Positions 25,116 through 33,675 of a DNA stretch of 39,372 bases are shown one piece after another. The translations under genes and the position numbers were made by a program. The notes beneath the pieces were generated by a model. It was not told the DNA's origin. It worked only from the letters and a program-made list of their open reading frames with translations, and made no database searches. Source of the DNA: Oscillospiraceae bacterium (GTDB lineage: Bacteria; Bacillota; Clostridia; Oscillospirales; Oscillospiraceae); contig JAFSNA010000117.1 of NCBI GenBank assembly GCA_017447645.1, positions 1 to 39,372 of the forward strand. The letters run 5' to 3'. Position 1 is the stretch's first letter; the number at the start of each line of letters is the position of its first letter.

Positions 25116-25144
25116 ATTATAAAGCGGGCTCAAATAATTGTCAA
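25116..25144 (-). promoter_or_regulatory. Consensus sigma-A promoter for the membrane-protein operon
   Basis: On the minus strand TTGACA (25139-25144), a 17-base spacer and TATAAT (25116-25121): exact consensus, about 32 bases before the ATG at 25084. Back to back with the plus-strand promoter at 25197. Confidence 0.88.
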
Positions 25145-25196
25145 CAATCGGCAAAAAATACCCCTTTGCGGCCCCTTCGGCACGTCTCGACGACGG

Positions 25197-25225
25197 TTGA
25201 CTTTTTTAGGCAAAAACACTATAAT
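25197..25225 (+). promoter_or_regulatory. Sigma-A promoter for the acyl-lipid operon
   Basis: TTGACT (25197-25202), a 17-base spacer and TATAAT (25220-25225), 58 bases before the predicted start at 25284. One mismatch overall. No other promoter this good is seen up to 36273. Confidence 0.85.
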
Positions 25226-25283
25226 TATTTTAATTTGTTTTCAATGGAGGCTTGCGCCCGCGGGCGGGCGCATACGCGGCAGG

Positions 25284-27206
25284 ATGAAGGATCGGGGCCT
25301 TGGCGGGCATCATTTTGTCAACGCCTACGTGGCGGATAAGCTGCGTCGGTTTGACGCCATGGATCGGAGCTTCGAAGCGCTCTTCGAGCTGATGTTCTCC
25401 GAGCGGGAGAACACCCTCTGTGAGCGCAGCGACGGCTATCGCATCATCAAAACGAGCTACGGCGAGGCCAGAGAAGAGACGCTCGCGCGTGCGGCGGCGC
25501 TGAAAAAGCGCCTCTCCGCAGCGGAGCGCGACGCCGTCGTCGGCCTGTATATGGACAATTCCCTGGCCTGGATCGAGTGCTTCTGGGCCATCCTGTGCGC
25601 GGGCTTCCGCCCGCTGCTGCTGAACCTGCGTCTCGACGCCGAGACCCTTGAGAGCGCGCTGAAGGCGGCCGGGGCCGCCGCGGTGGTCTCGGACGGCCGG
25701 CGCTTTTCCGTCCCGACGATCGCCGCCGAGGAGCTGGCCGTCGGGGAGGAGCCTCTCGCCGGGCCGCAGTTCGGGAGCGATCTGCTGGTCATGTCCTCCG
25801 GCACCTCCGGCTCGGTCAAGCTCTGCGCCTACGGCGCGGAGGAGCTGTACTGGCAGATCAGCGACAGTTCGCAGATCATCCGCCGCTGCCGCGCGATCCG
25901 GCGCTTTTACCGCGGCGAGATCAAGCTGCTGGCCTTTCTGCCCTTCTATCACATCTTCGGTCTGACCGCGGTCTACATCTGGTTCGGCTTTTTTGCGCGG
26001 AGCTTCGTCCTTCTGAAGGACTACGCGCCGCAGACCATCCTCAACACGATCCGCCGCCACGGCGTGACGCACATCTTCGCCGTCCCCCTGTTCTGGGACC
26101 GCGTGTATGAAGAGGCGCTGCGCACGATCCGCGGCCGCGGCGAAAAAACGCTGCGGAAGTTCGAGCGGGGGCTCGCCCTCGCGAAACGGCTGGGCCGCGT
26201 CCCTCTGCTCGGCCGGATCTTCGGCCGTCTGGCCTTCCGCGAGGTTCGGGACAATCTCTTCGGCGAGAGCGTCCGCTTCATGATCTCCGGCGGCAGCAGC
26301 ATCCGGGCGGAGGTGCTCGCCTTCTTCAACGGCGTCGGCTACCGTCTCGCCAACGGCTACGGCGCAAGCGAGATCGGCATCGGCTCGGTCGAGCTGAGCG
26401 CGAACGCGCGCTGGCTCTGCGCCGGCTTCGTCGGCAGGCCGCTGAGCTCGCTTGCCTATCGGATCGATCCGGAGGGCGAGCTTCTCGTCCGCGGGAAGAG
26501 CGCCGCCCGCGTCATATGGGAGGACGGCGTCCCCCGGCCGCGCGGGGATTGGTTCAACACCCACGACCTGGCCGAATGCGTCGGCGGACACTACCGCATC
26601 CTCGGCCGCCGCGACGATCTCGTGATCGGGCTCGACGGCGAAAACCTCAACCCGACGCTGATCGAGGAACGGCTGCGCGGCGATCGCTCCGGCGAGCTGT
26701 GCCTGATCGACGCCGGGGGGGCGACGCTGCTCGTCTCCGCGCCGCGGGGGCTGGGCGCGCGGGAGCTGGCCGAGCGCGAGCGCGCGCTGCGCGAAAGGCT
26801 CGGCGAGCTGGGCCTCAGCGCCCGGATCGGCAGGCTCGTGTTCGTCCCGGGGCCGCTGATGGCGCCGGATGAGATCAAGCTCAACCGCCGCCGCCTGCGG
26901 GAGGAGCTGCTGAGCGGCCGTCTCACGCCCCTTGCGCCCGACGCGGAGGACGAGGGCGCGGAGGACGCGCTGCTCGACTCCCTGCGCGCCGCCATGGCGG
27001 CCGCGCTGGGCAGGGAGCCGGAGGAGATCGGCGCGCGCGCCGACTTTTTCCTGGACCTCGGCGGCTCGAGCCTGGACTACTTTGCCCTCGTCAGCGCGCT
27101 GCGCGGCGAGTACGGCGTCGACTTCCCCACGGAGGACGGCAGCAGCCTGAGCACCGCGGAGGCGCTGCGGGACTATATCAGATCGGCAGGGGCTTATGTG
27201 GATTAA
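25284..27206 (+). CDS. Adenylate-forming acyl ligase fused to a C-terminal carrier domain
   Basis: 640 residues. Residues about 30-540 form an ANL-superfamily adenylation domain. The phosphate-binding loop is VMSSGTSGSVKL (169-180), with LPFYHIFGLTAVYIWFG, SGGSSIRAEV and NGYGASEIG (A5), then GDWFNTHDLAE (A7) and GRRDDLVIGLDGENLNP (A8). The A10 Lys is probably in DEIKLNRRRL. A carrier domain fills about 565-640 with FFLDLGGSSLDY; Ser596 is the likely phosphopantetheine site. It would make an acyl-adenylate and load it on its own carrier. The order A-carrier with no condensation or reductase domain suggests an acyl starter for the next enzymes. The ATG at 25284 has a weak GCAGG site; the frame is open further upstream across the promoter. 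Confidence 0.85.
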   Translation: MKDRGLGGHHFVNAYVADKLRRFDAMDRSFEALFELMFSERENTLCERSDGYRIIKTSYGEAREETLARAAALKKRLSAAERDAVVGLYMDNSLAWIECFWAILCAGFRPLLLNLRLDAETLESALKAAGAAAVVSDGRRFSVPTIAAEELAVGEEPLAGPQFGSDLLVMSSGTSGSVKLCAYGAEELYWQISDSSQIIRRCRAIRRFYRGEIKLLAFLPFYHIFGLTAVYIWFGFFARSFVLLKDYAPQTILNTIRRHGVTHIFAVPLFWDRVYEEALRTIRGRGEKTLRKFERGLALAKRLGRVPLLGRIFGRLAFREVRDNLFGESVRFMISGGSSIRAEVLAFFNGVGYRLANGYGASEIGIGSVELSANARWLCAGFVGRPLSSLAYRIDPEGELLVRGKSAARVIWEDGVPRPRGDWFNTHDLAECVGGHYRILGRRDDLVIGLDGENLNPTLIEERLRGDRSGELCLIDAGGATLLVSAPRGLGARELAERERALRERLGELGLSARIGRLVFVPGPLMAPDEIKLNRRRLREELLSGRLTPLAPDAEDEGAEDALLDSLRAAMAAALGREPEEIGARADFFLDLGGSSLDYFALVSALRGEYGVDFPTEDGSSLSTAEALRDYIRSAGAYVD

Positions 27207-27834
27207 GCTGTTTCATATCTTTGTCAAGATCACGGGCTGGCCCGTGCAGTGGCTGTGCTTCCGCACGCGCGTGCTGTACGAGGACCCCGCCGTGCAGAAG
27301 CGGCACATCCGCTCCGCCGCGATCGTCGTTTCCAATCATTGCGCGGTCTACGACTACGCAGTGCTGATGTTCGTCTTCTGGACGAGGACCCTGCGCTGTC
27401 AGATGGCGGAGCTCCTGTTCGAAAAGAAGCCCCTGGGGCTGCTGCTGCGCGCGCTGGGCGGGATCCGCGTGGACCGGAACGCACACGATTTCGGCTTTAT
27501 GGCCGTCTCGGAGGAGATCCTGCGCCGCGGCGGCGTGGTGGAGATCTTCCCGGAGAGCCGCCTCCCCCGCCCGGGGGAGGAGCGGCCGCTGCCCTTCAAG
27601 CCGAGCGCGGCGTATCTGGCGCTGAGCACCGGCGTGCCGGTCATCCCGGTCTATACGAACGGCTCTTATTTCCGGCGCCGTCGCGCCGTCGTGCTGATCG
27701 GCCGGCCGATCGACCCCAACGCCTTCCGCAGCGCCGAGCGCAGCGAGAAGGAAACGATCGCCGCGCTCAACGACGCCATGCGCGAGCGCATCATCGAACT
27801 GGAGAGGGAATACCATGAGCGCTGCGAAAAGTGA
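27196..27834 (+). CDS. PlsC-type lysophospholipid acyltransferase, first copy
   Basis: 212 residues. The acyltransferase H-x4-D motif is SNHCAVYD (His48, Asp53). GGIRVDRNAHD lies in the substrate-binding block and EIFPESRLPRPGE fills the EGT/EGxR position. VPVIPVYTNGSY corresponds to the last conserved block. PlsC enzymes move an acyl group from acyl-ACP or acyl-CoA to a lyso-lipid or similar acceptor at the membrane. The usual FPEG is FPES here. It overlaps the upstream ligase by 11 bases and the next acyltransferase by 20, so coupling is tight. Confidence 0.88.
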   Translation: MWIKLFHIFVKITGWPVQWLCFRTRVLYEDPAVQKRHIRSAAIVVSNHCAVYDYAVLMFVFWTRTLRCQMAELLFEKKPLGLLLRALGGIRVDRNAHDFGFMAVSEEILRRGGVVEIFPESRLPRPGEERPLPFKPSAAYLALSTGVPVIPVYTNGSYFRRRRAVVLIGRPIDPNAFRSAERSEKETIAALNDAMRERIIELEREYHERCEK

Positions 27835-28459
27835 ACGGGAACGTCCCTCCTACCTGTTTTACGACTTTGTCAAGATCACGGCCGCGCTGCCCGGTCTGCT
27901 GTGGTACCGGCCGAAGCTGATCTATGAAAACGACGCCGCGCGCGAGCGCATCCGCGGCGGAGCGCTGGTGATCGCCAACCATATCGGCTTTTTCGATCCG
28001 GTGTATCTGCACTGCGCCGTCTGGTACCGCAGGATGCACTTCGTCTGCCTGCAGCAGTTTTTCGACAGCTCCTGGGGCTGGTTTTTCCGGGCCGTGCACT
28101 GCATTCCTATCGACAAGAACAACGTCGGGATCGAATCGGTCCGCGAGATCATCCGGCATCTCAAGGCCGGCGGGATCGTAAGCATGTTCCCGGAGGGGCA
28201 CGTCAACGACGGCAGCGGCGAGCTGGACGCCTTCAAATCCGGCGCGGTGCTGATGGCGCTGCGCGGCGGCGCCCCCGTCCTGCCGGTGTACATCCGGCCG
28301 AAAAAGCACTGGTACGACCGTCTGATCATGGTGATCGGCCAGCGCGTCGACGTAAAGGAACTCACCAGCGGAAAAGGCGGCGTGGCCGGCATGGACGCGG
28401 CCGCGCAGCTGCTGCTTGAAAAAGAACGACAACTAAAAGAACTGATCGGGAGGAGCTAG
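27815..28459 (+). CDS. PlsC-type lysophospholipid acyltransferase, second copy
   Basis: 214 residues. H-x4-D is in IANHIGFFDP (His56, Asp61), followed by CIPIDKNNVG and the canonical MFPEGHVNDG (EG block). APVLPVYIRPKKHW closes the fold. It keeps the canonical FPEG that the first copy lacks, so the two probably act on different acceptors or positions. It begins 20 bases inside the first copy. It may use acyl chains carried by the free ACP (29969) or the carrier domain of the ligase; that is inference. Confidence 0.88.
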   Translation: MSAAKSERERPSYLFYDFVKITAALPGLLWYRPKLIYENDAARERIRGGALVIANHIGFFDPVYLHCAVWYRRMHFVCLQQFFDSSWGWFFRAVHCIPIDKNNVGIESVREIIRHLKAGGIVSMFPEGHVNDGSGELDAFKSGAVLMALRGGAPVLPVYIRPKKHWYDRLIMVIGQRVDVKELTSGKGGVAGMDAAAQLLLEKERQLKELIGRS

Positions 28460-28463
28460 GACC

Positions 28464-29972
28464 ATGTATTCTGCAAACAGAGAGATATGGCGCAAATATA
28501 CCGATGAGGAGACCTTCTCGCGCATCCGCGAGATGGATACGGTCGCCGACATGTGGCGCCGCTGCCTGGACGAATACGCCGCGCAGACGGCGATCGTCGA
28601 CAACGGCAGCGCTTACAGCTACGCGCAGCTCGAGGAAGACTGCGCGCGTTTCCGCGCGCTGCTCGGCGCGGCGGAGACGAAGGGCAGGCGCATCGGTCTG
28701 CTCATTCCCAATTCCTATGTTTTCGCCGTCGCGTACCTCGCCGTCGTCACCCTCGGCGGCACGGCCGTCGTGCTGCCCGCGCATCTGGACGAGAAGGCCG
28801 TCTTCGGCTGCTGCATGAAGTTCGGCATTTCCGCGCTCGTCGCCGCGCCGGAGCTCGCCGCACGCACCGCCTTCGCCGCGGAGCGCATCCCCTCGCTGCG
28901 TCTGCTCTCCTCCGCCGACCGCGCGGAGAGCGGCGTCCCCATGGCCGAGGTAGGGGGCGCTGATCCCTGCGTGATCATGTTCACCGGCGGCACCACCGGC
29001 AAGAGCAAGGGCGCGCTGCTGTCGAACACGGCGGTGATGCAGGGCACGGTCAACGGCTGCTACGGCTATCGCGAGGTCTTCTCCCAGCGCTATCTGCTGA
29101 TCCTCCCGCTGAGCCATGTCTTCGGGCTGATCCGCAACCTGATGACCAGCCTCTATACCGGCAGCACGCTGTTCATCTGCCGCAGCAACAAGGATATGTT
29201 CCGCGACATCGCCGTCTTCCGGCCCACCGCGCTGGTGATGGTGCCGGCTCTGGCGGAGATGGCGCTGGGACTCTCGAAGAAATTCGGCCGCAACATGCTC
29301 GGCGACGATCTCAGGACCATCATCTGCGGCGCGGCGCCCGTCGCGCCCTACCTCGTCGGCGCCTACGGTCAGATGGGGATCGCCCTTCTGCCCGGCTACG
29401 GGCTGACCGAGTCGGCCAACCTCGTCTCCGGCAACCCGGAGAGCGAGCGCCTGCCGGAGTCCGTCGGCCTCATGTTCCCGAACCAGGAGTACCGCATCGA
29501 GAACGGCGAGCTGTGGCTCAAGGGCCTGAACATGTTCGAGGGCTATGTCGGCGAAGACGAGAGCGAGGCCTGGAGCGACGGCTGGTTCCGCACCGGCGAT
29601 CTGGTGCGCTTCGACGACGAGGGCTTTCTGTACATCACCGGCCGCACCAAGGAGATCATCGTGCTCCCGAGCGGCGAGAACATCTCTCCGGCCGAGCTGG
29701 AGGCGCATTTCAACGCGCTCGACTGCGTCCAGGACTCGCAGGTCTTCGAGGACCGCGGCGAGCGGGGCGAGTCGTTCCTGGCGCTGGAGGTCGTGCCGCG
29801 CATGACGGTGCTCGCCGGCAAGCCGGCGGAGGAGGCCGCGGCCTTCGTCCGCGCGCAGCTTGAGGCGGTCAACCGCTCGCTGCCCTCCTTCCAGCAGGTC
29901 AGCCGCATCGTGATCCGCGACCGCGACTTTGACCGGACGCCCAGTATGAAGATCGTGAGATACAAGAAATGA
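28464..29972 (+). CDS. Adenylate-forming acyl-CoA/ACP ligase
   Basis: 502 residues, a complete stand-alone ANL enzyme. Motif A3 is IMFTGGTTGKSKGALLSN (171-188), then LPLSHVFGLIRNL and GYGLTES (A5). A7/A8 read WFRTGDLVRFDDEGFLYITG and RTKEIIVLPSGENISP, and the catalytic A10 Lys is Lys496 in TPSMKIVRYKK. It forms acyl-AMP and passes the acyl group to CoA or a carrier thiol. It overlaps the ACP gene by 4 bases (ATGA), so the ACP is the likely acceptor. It is shorter than fatty acyl-CoA ligases (about 550). Confidence 0.9.
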   Translation: MYSANREIWRKYTDEETFSRIREMDTVADMWRRCLDEYAAQTAIVDNGSAYSYAQLEEDCARFRALLGAAETKGRRIGLLIPNSYVFAVAYLAVVTLGGTAVVLPAHLDEKAVFGCCMKFGISALVAAPELAARTAFAAERIPSLRLLSSADRAESGVPMAEVGGADPCVIMFTGGTTGKSKGALLSNTAVMQGTVNGCYGYREVFSQRYLLILPLSHVFGLIRNLMTSLYTGSTLFICRSNKDMFRDIAVFRPTALVMVPALAEMALGLSKKFGRNMLGDDLRTIICGAAPVAPYLVGAYGQMGIALLPGYGLTESANLVSGNPESERLPESVGLMFPNQEYRIENGELWLKGLNMFEGYVGEDESEAWSDGWFRTGDLVRFDDEGFLYITGRTKEIIVLPSGENISPAELEAHFNALDCVQDSQVFEDRGERGESFLALEVVPRMTVLAGKPAEEAAAFVRAQLEAVNRSLPSFQQVSRIVIRDRDFDRTPSMKIVRYKK

Positions 29973-30220
29973 AAAGAGAAGAGATCATCGAGCGTCTCAA
30001 GGATCTCCTGCTTGAGACGGACGAGCGCAGCGCCGCCGCGATCGAAAGCTGCGGCGAGGACGCCGATCTTGCGACCGACCTGGGCCTGTCCTCCGTAGGC
30101 ATGCTGTACCTGGTCATCGCCATCGAGGAGAGCTTCGGCATCCTCTTCGAAAACGTGACGATGGGCGATTTCGTCACGCTGCGCGACGTGGTCGATTATC
30201 TGGAGGAGAAAACAAAATGA
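29969..30220 (+). CDS. Acyl carrier protein
   Basis: 83 residues, the size of a stand-alone ACP. Helix II motif DLATDLGLSSVGMLYLVI carries the phosphopantetheine Ser (Ser42), followed by AIEESFGILF and a last helix LRDVVDYLEEK. The common D-S is S-S here, as in some specialised ACPs. It overlaps the ligase before it and the LRAT-PPTase after it by 4 bases each, so it is produced with its loading ligase and its likely activating enzyme. It is a pathway-specific carrier rather than the housekeeping ACP. Confidence 0.9.
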   Translation: MKREEIIERLKDLLLETDERSAAAIESCGEDADLATDLGLSSVGMLYLVIAIEESFGILFENVTMGDFVTLRDVVDYLEEKTK

Positions 30221-31284
30221 TCTGGCGGCCGGGAGACTGCGTCCCCGGAGACGTGATCCGCGTCCGCCTCGGCGAGCTGTATCACTACGGCGTTTTCGCC
30301 TCGGAGGACGAGGTCATCCAGTTCGGCCTGCCGCCGCTGCCGCAGTATCGCGAGCGGCCGGACGCCTTCACCGTGCTTTCCACGGACGTCGATCTCTTTT
30401 CCTGCGGGCAGATCGTGGAGATCGGCCTCCCCGAAAAGGACGAACGCCGCGCGCGCTTCTCCCGCGAGGAGACGCTGCGCCGCGCCCGCGCCCGCCTGGG
30501 CGAGACCGGCTATGACCTGCTGAGGAACAACTGCGAGCACTTTGTCTGGGACTGCGCCTTCGGTGAGAAGAAGTGCGTCCAGGAGCAGGAGGCCCGCAGC
30601 CGCTGGCGCTCCCGCGCGGTGCTGGACGTCTATCTCGCGCCCCTCGGCGCGCAGGAGGAGGAGATCGAGATCGCCTCGCCCGAGCGGCGGCGCGATCTGG
30701 AGCGGACCCGCTGCCCGGAGACGCTGCGCCAGCGCCTCGTGGCCTGGAAAACGCTCGAATACGCGGCGAAACGGAGCTTCGGCCTGGATGCGGAGACGCT
30801 GCATTTTCAGAAGAACGCCTTCGGCCGCTGGCACTGCGAGGGAATGGAATTCTCCCTCGCGCACAGCGAGGGCATGGCGGTCGCCGCCGTGTCCGACAGA
30901 CCGGTCGGCGTCGATGTGGAGAACATCCCCGTCTTTGTACGGCGCCGCGCGGATCGGCCCGATCAGGTCGAGTCGATGCTGCGCAGGATCCGCGCCCCCG
31001 GCGAGGAGGATGTGCGCGGCGCGGCCGCGCTGCTCTGGGCCTGGACGGGCAAGGAAAGCCTGTTCAAGGCCGGGCAGAAGGGCTTTTTCTCCCCGCAGCG
31101 GCTGCGCTGCGGCGAAGAGACCGCCCGCTTCGTGCTCTCGCTCGAGCCGCCGGTGCTGCTCTCCGTCAGCGGAGAGCGCCTGGACCGGCTGCGTCTTTAC
31201 CTCTGCGCCGACGGCGGCGCGCGCCGTCTGGACAAAGACCTGATCCGCGGCGGGAGAGAGGCGCTGGAGGGATATTTCCTCTGA
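30217..31284 (+). CDS. LRAT-domain / Sfp-type 4'-phosphopantetheinyl transferase fusion
   Basis: 355 residues in one frame. Residues 1-115 are an LRAT/NlpC-P60-like domain: GDCVPGDVIRV, catalytic His23 in LYHYGVF and the NCEHF box (Cys106, His108). LRAT enzymes carry an acyl group as a thioester on that Cys and transfer it to an alcohol or amine, or act as phospholipases. Residues about 165-355 are an Sfp-type PPTase: FGRWHCEGMEFSLAHSEGM, the magnesium site GVDVE (Asp233, Glu235) and WTGKESLFKAGQ (Lys279, Glu280, Lys284). The PPTase part would activate the ACP just upstream and the ligase carrier domain. The LRAT part is probably an acyltransferase of the same pathway. The ATG overlaps the ACP stop by 4 bases. 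Confidence 0.85.
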   Translation: MIWRPGDCVPGDVIRVRLGELYHYGVFASEDEVIQFGLPPLPQYRERPDAFTVLSTDVDLFSCGQIVEIGLPEKDERRARFSREETLRRARARLGETGYDLLRNNCEHFVWDCAFGEKKCVQEQEARSRWRSRAVLDVYLAPLGAQEEEIEIASPERRRDLERTRCPETLRQRLVAWKTLEYAAKRSFGLDAETLHFQKNAFGRWHCEGMEFSLAHSEGMAVAAVSDRPVGVDVENIPVFVRRRADRPDQVESMLRRIRAPGEEDVRGAAALLWAWTGKESLFKAGQKGFFSPQRLRCGEETARFVLSLEPPVLLSVSGERLDRLRLYLCADGGARRLDKDLIRGGREALEGYFL

Positions 31285-31354
31285 CGCCGCGCCGCATGAC
31301 GGCAGACGCGCTTTTTCGCATCCTTTACCACATCAGGATAAATCGGAGGACAAC

Positions 31355-32287
31355 ATGAGACAGTTCGACATCCTGGCAGACGCAAGCTGCGACATCACCG
31401 ACGATCTGCAGCAGAAGTATGACATCCATGTGATCCCCGGCCACATGTGCCTGCCGGACCACAGAGACGTCCGTACTTATCCGCGCTGGGATCTCTTCGG
31501 AAGAGACGAGTTTTACGCGGACTTGAAGAAGCGCCCCAACGAGTATACGACCTCGCCTCCCAACGTGGCGGAGATCGCCCAGGCTCTGGAGGAGAGCGCG
31601 GAAAAGGGCCGCGACGCCCTGCTGCTGACGATCTCCGGCGGTATGAGCGGGACCTACAACTTCGCGCTGCAGGCGAGAAACCAGGTCCTGGAGAAGCACC
31701 CTGAGATGACGATCCACTGTGTGGACTCGCTGCGCTTCGGCCCCGGTCTCGGTCTGATGACCGTTCACGCGGCGGAGCTTCGCGCCGGCGGCGCGGACCT
31801 CGGGGCGACGGCCACCTGGATCGAGGACAACAAGAACCGCTATCACCAGGCCGGCTGGCTGGACGACCTGTCCTTCGTCGCCAAAAAGGGCCGTCTCACG
31901 CATTCGAAGGCCTTCTTCGGCACGCTCGCGGGCGTTAAGCCCATCGGCGAGTTCGACTACAACGGCCTGACCACGGTCATCGGAAAGGTCAAGGGCGCGC
32001 AGAAGGCCTATGAGGTGCTGCTGACCTACATCGCCGAGACCGCCGAAAACCCCGGGGAGCAGACCTTCTTCATCGCGCAGACCAACCGCCTCCCCCAGGC
32101 GGAGACCTTCAAGCGCATGATCGAGGAGCGCTTTCATCCGCGCGAGGTCCGGATCCAGGACGTCCATCCCTGCTGCGGCGTGAACATCGGGCCGGGCCTG
32201 ATGGCCGCCTACTACGTCGGGAAGCCCATCTCCTCCGATCTGTCGGCGGAGCGCGCGATCATCGAAAACGCCTCAAGGACGGTGTGA
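31355..32287 (+). CDS. DegV family protein, FakB-like fatty-acid binding subunit
   Basis: 310 residues. DegV features are FDILADASCDITDDL at the start, the TSPPN segment near residue 65 and LLLTISGGMSGTYNFA with the fatty-acid-contacting Ser/Thr. FVAKKGRLTHSKAFFGT and LAGVKPIGEFDYNG lie in the second domain. FakB proteins bind one fatty acid while FakA phosphorylates it to acyl-phosphate; a FakA-like gene lies two genes on. Preceded by GGAGGACAAC and a 70-base gap from the LRAT-PPTase gene with no promoter or terminator seen. Confidence 0.88.
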   Translation: MRQFDILADASCDITDDLQQKYDIHVIPGHMCLPDHRDVRTYPRWDLFGRDEFYADLKKRPNEYTTSPPNVAEIAQALEESAEKGRDALLLTISGGMSGTYNFALQARNQVLEKHPEMTIHCVDSLRFGPGLGLMTVHAAELRAGGADLGATATWIEDNKNRYHQAGWLDDLSFVAKKGRLTHSKAFFGTLAGVKPIGEFDYNGLTTVIGKVKGAQKAYEVLLTYIAETAENPGEQTFFIAQTNRLPQAETFKRMIEERFHPREVRIQDVHPCCGVNIGPGLMAAYYVGKPISSDLSAERAIIENASRTV

Positions 32288-32291
32288 TCAT

Positions 32292-33671
32292 TTGAAAAAG
32301 CTGACGAAAAAGTGGCAGATCCTGCTCTACGCCGCGTCGGGTCTCGGCATCAACATGCTGAACCTGATGATGAACTCCTACCTCTGCAGCGCGCTGCTGG
32401 TAGGCGGCTTCGGCGAGGCGGCCGTACCCTTCCAGACCTTCGCCCAGAGGGATCTGGTGCTCAACGACCCTCTTCTGCACCTCCGTTCGCTTACGCTCTG
32501 GGGCCTCTTCGTGCTGATCGCAAAGATCGTCGACGGCGTGATCGACGTGCCGATGGCCGCCTTTACGGACGCGCTGCGCAGCCGCTGGGGCCGCCGCCGC
32601 CCCTCGCTGCTCATCGGTCTGGTGCCCCTGCTGCTGAGCTATCTGCTCTTCCTGGTGATCCCCCAGCCGGGCGCCACGCTCCTCAACACGCTGTACTACG
32701 GCGTGGTCCTCTGCGTCTTCTACACCAGCTATACCCTGACGATGGTCACCTATTACGCCACCTACACCGAGATCGTGGACAGCACCGACGCGCGCAATCT
32801 CATGTCCAACGCCAAGTCGGTCTTTGACATCTTCTACTTCATCCTCGGCTACGTCGGCGTGCGCGCGCTGCTCAACGGCATCAACATCCGCCCCGTCGCG
32901 CTGATGGTGCTGCCGCTGTCGATGACGATGCTGATCCCGCTGTTCATGATCAAAGAGCCCTCCTCTCTCGACGGCCGCGCCGGCGGCGAGGAAGGCCTGC
33001 GCACGGTCGATCTGATCAGCTCGCTGCGCTACACCTTCCGCAACCGCCCCTTCATCATCTGGATGCTGGTCTATTCCTTCATGACCTTCGGCGTCCAGCT
33101 CTTCCTCGGCGGCATCAACGAGTATTTCTCCTATGTGGGGATGAGCATGATCCTGGTGATGATCGCCGCCTTCGCGCCGGTCCCCTTCACGCTGATCCTC
33201 TATAACCGCATCCTCAAGCGCCGCGGCTTCGGCTACGCCTTCCGCTACGCCCTGCTGACCTTCTCGCTGGGCATGATCTGCATGTTCGCCGTTTCCCGGC
33301 TCGGCCAGGGCACGGTCAAGACCGTGCTGAGCATCGTGACCGGCCTCATGAGCTCGCTGGCCATCGGCGCGCTCTTCGCGGTGGCCTATTCCGTACCCTC
33401 GCAGCTGGCGGCCGAGGAAGAGGGGAAGACCGGCGTGTCCAACTCCGCGATGTACTTCGCGGTGCAGGGGCTCTTCGCCGGCGTCGCCTCCGGCATCGGC
33501 ACCGGGCTGGTGCTCAACGCCCTCAAGGGGACGGAGAGCGCCGCCTCCGGCGCGATCCGCTTCATGACGCTGATCGCCGCGGCGGGCACGCTGCTGTCCT
33601 TTGTGCTGACCTATACCCTTCCCCGCTCCATGGCCGAGCTCGGGAAGGAAGAGAAGGAGTCGAGGTCGTAA
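32292..33671 (+). CDS. GPH-family (MelB-like) MFS transporter
   Basis: 459 residues, 12 TM segments. The GPH signature lies in the first half: KIVDGVIDVPMAAFTDALRS followed by RWGRRRPSLLIG, the MFS loop 2-3 motif of the melibiose carrier family. A central loop (EPSSLDGRAGGEEG) separates the halves. Substrates of GPH transporters are mostly sugars with sodium, but the fold is also used by the lysolipid transporter MFSD2A. In this lipid-enzyme string a lipid or glycolipid substrate is plausible; it is not shown. The first codon is TTG at 32292 with AAGGACGG about 10 bases before it. It lies between the FakB-like and FakA-like genes. Confidence 0.88.
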   Translation: MKKLTKKWQILLYAASGLGINMLNLMMNSYLCSALLVGGFGEAAVPFQTFAQRDLVLNDPLLHLRSLTLWGLFVLIAKIVDGVIDVPMAAFTDALRSRWGRRRPSLLIGLVPLLLSYLLFLVIPQPGATLLNTLYYGVVLCVFYTSYTLTMVTYYATYTEIVDSTDARNLMSNAKSVFDIFYFILGYVGVRALLNGINIRPVALMVLPLSMTMLIPLFMIKEPSSLDGRAGGEEGLRTVDLISSLRYTFRNRPFIIWMLVYSFMTFGVQLFLGGINEYFSYVGMSMILVMIAAFAPVPFTLILYNRILKRRGFGYAFRYALLTFSLGMICMFAVSRLGQGTVKTVLSIVTGLMSSLAIGALFAVAYSVPSQLAAEEEGKTGVSNSAMYFAVQGLFAGVASGIGTGLVLNALKGTESAASGAIRFMTLIAAAGTLLSFVLTYTLPRSMAELGKEEKESRS

Positions 33672-33675
33672 GGAC

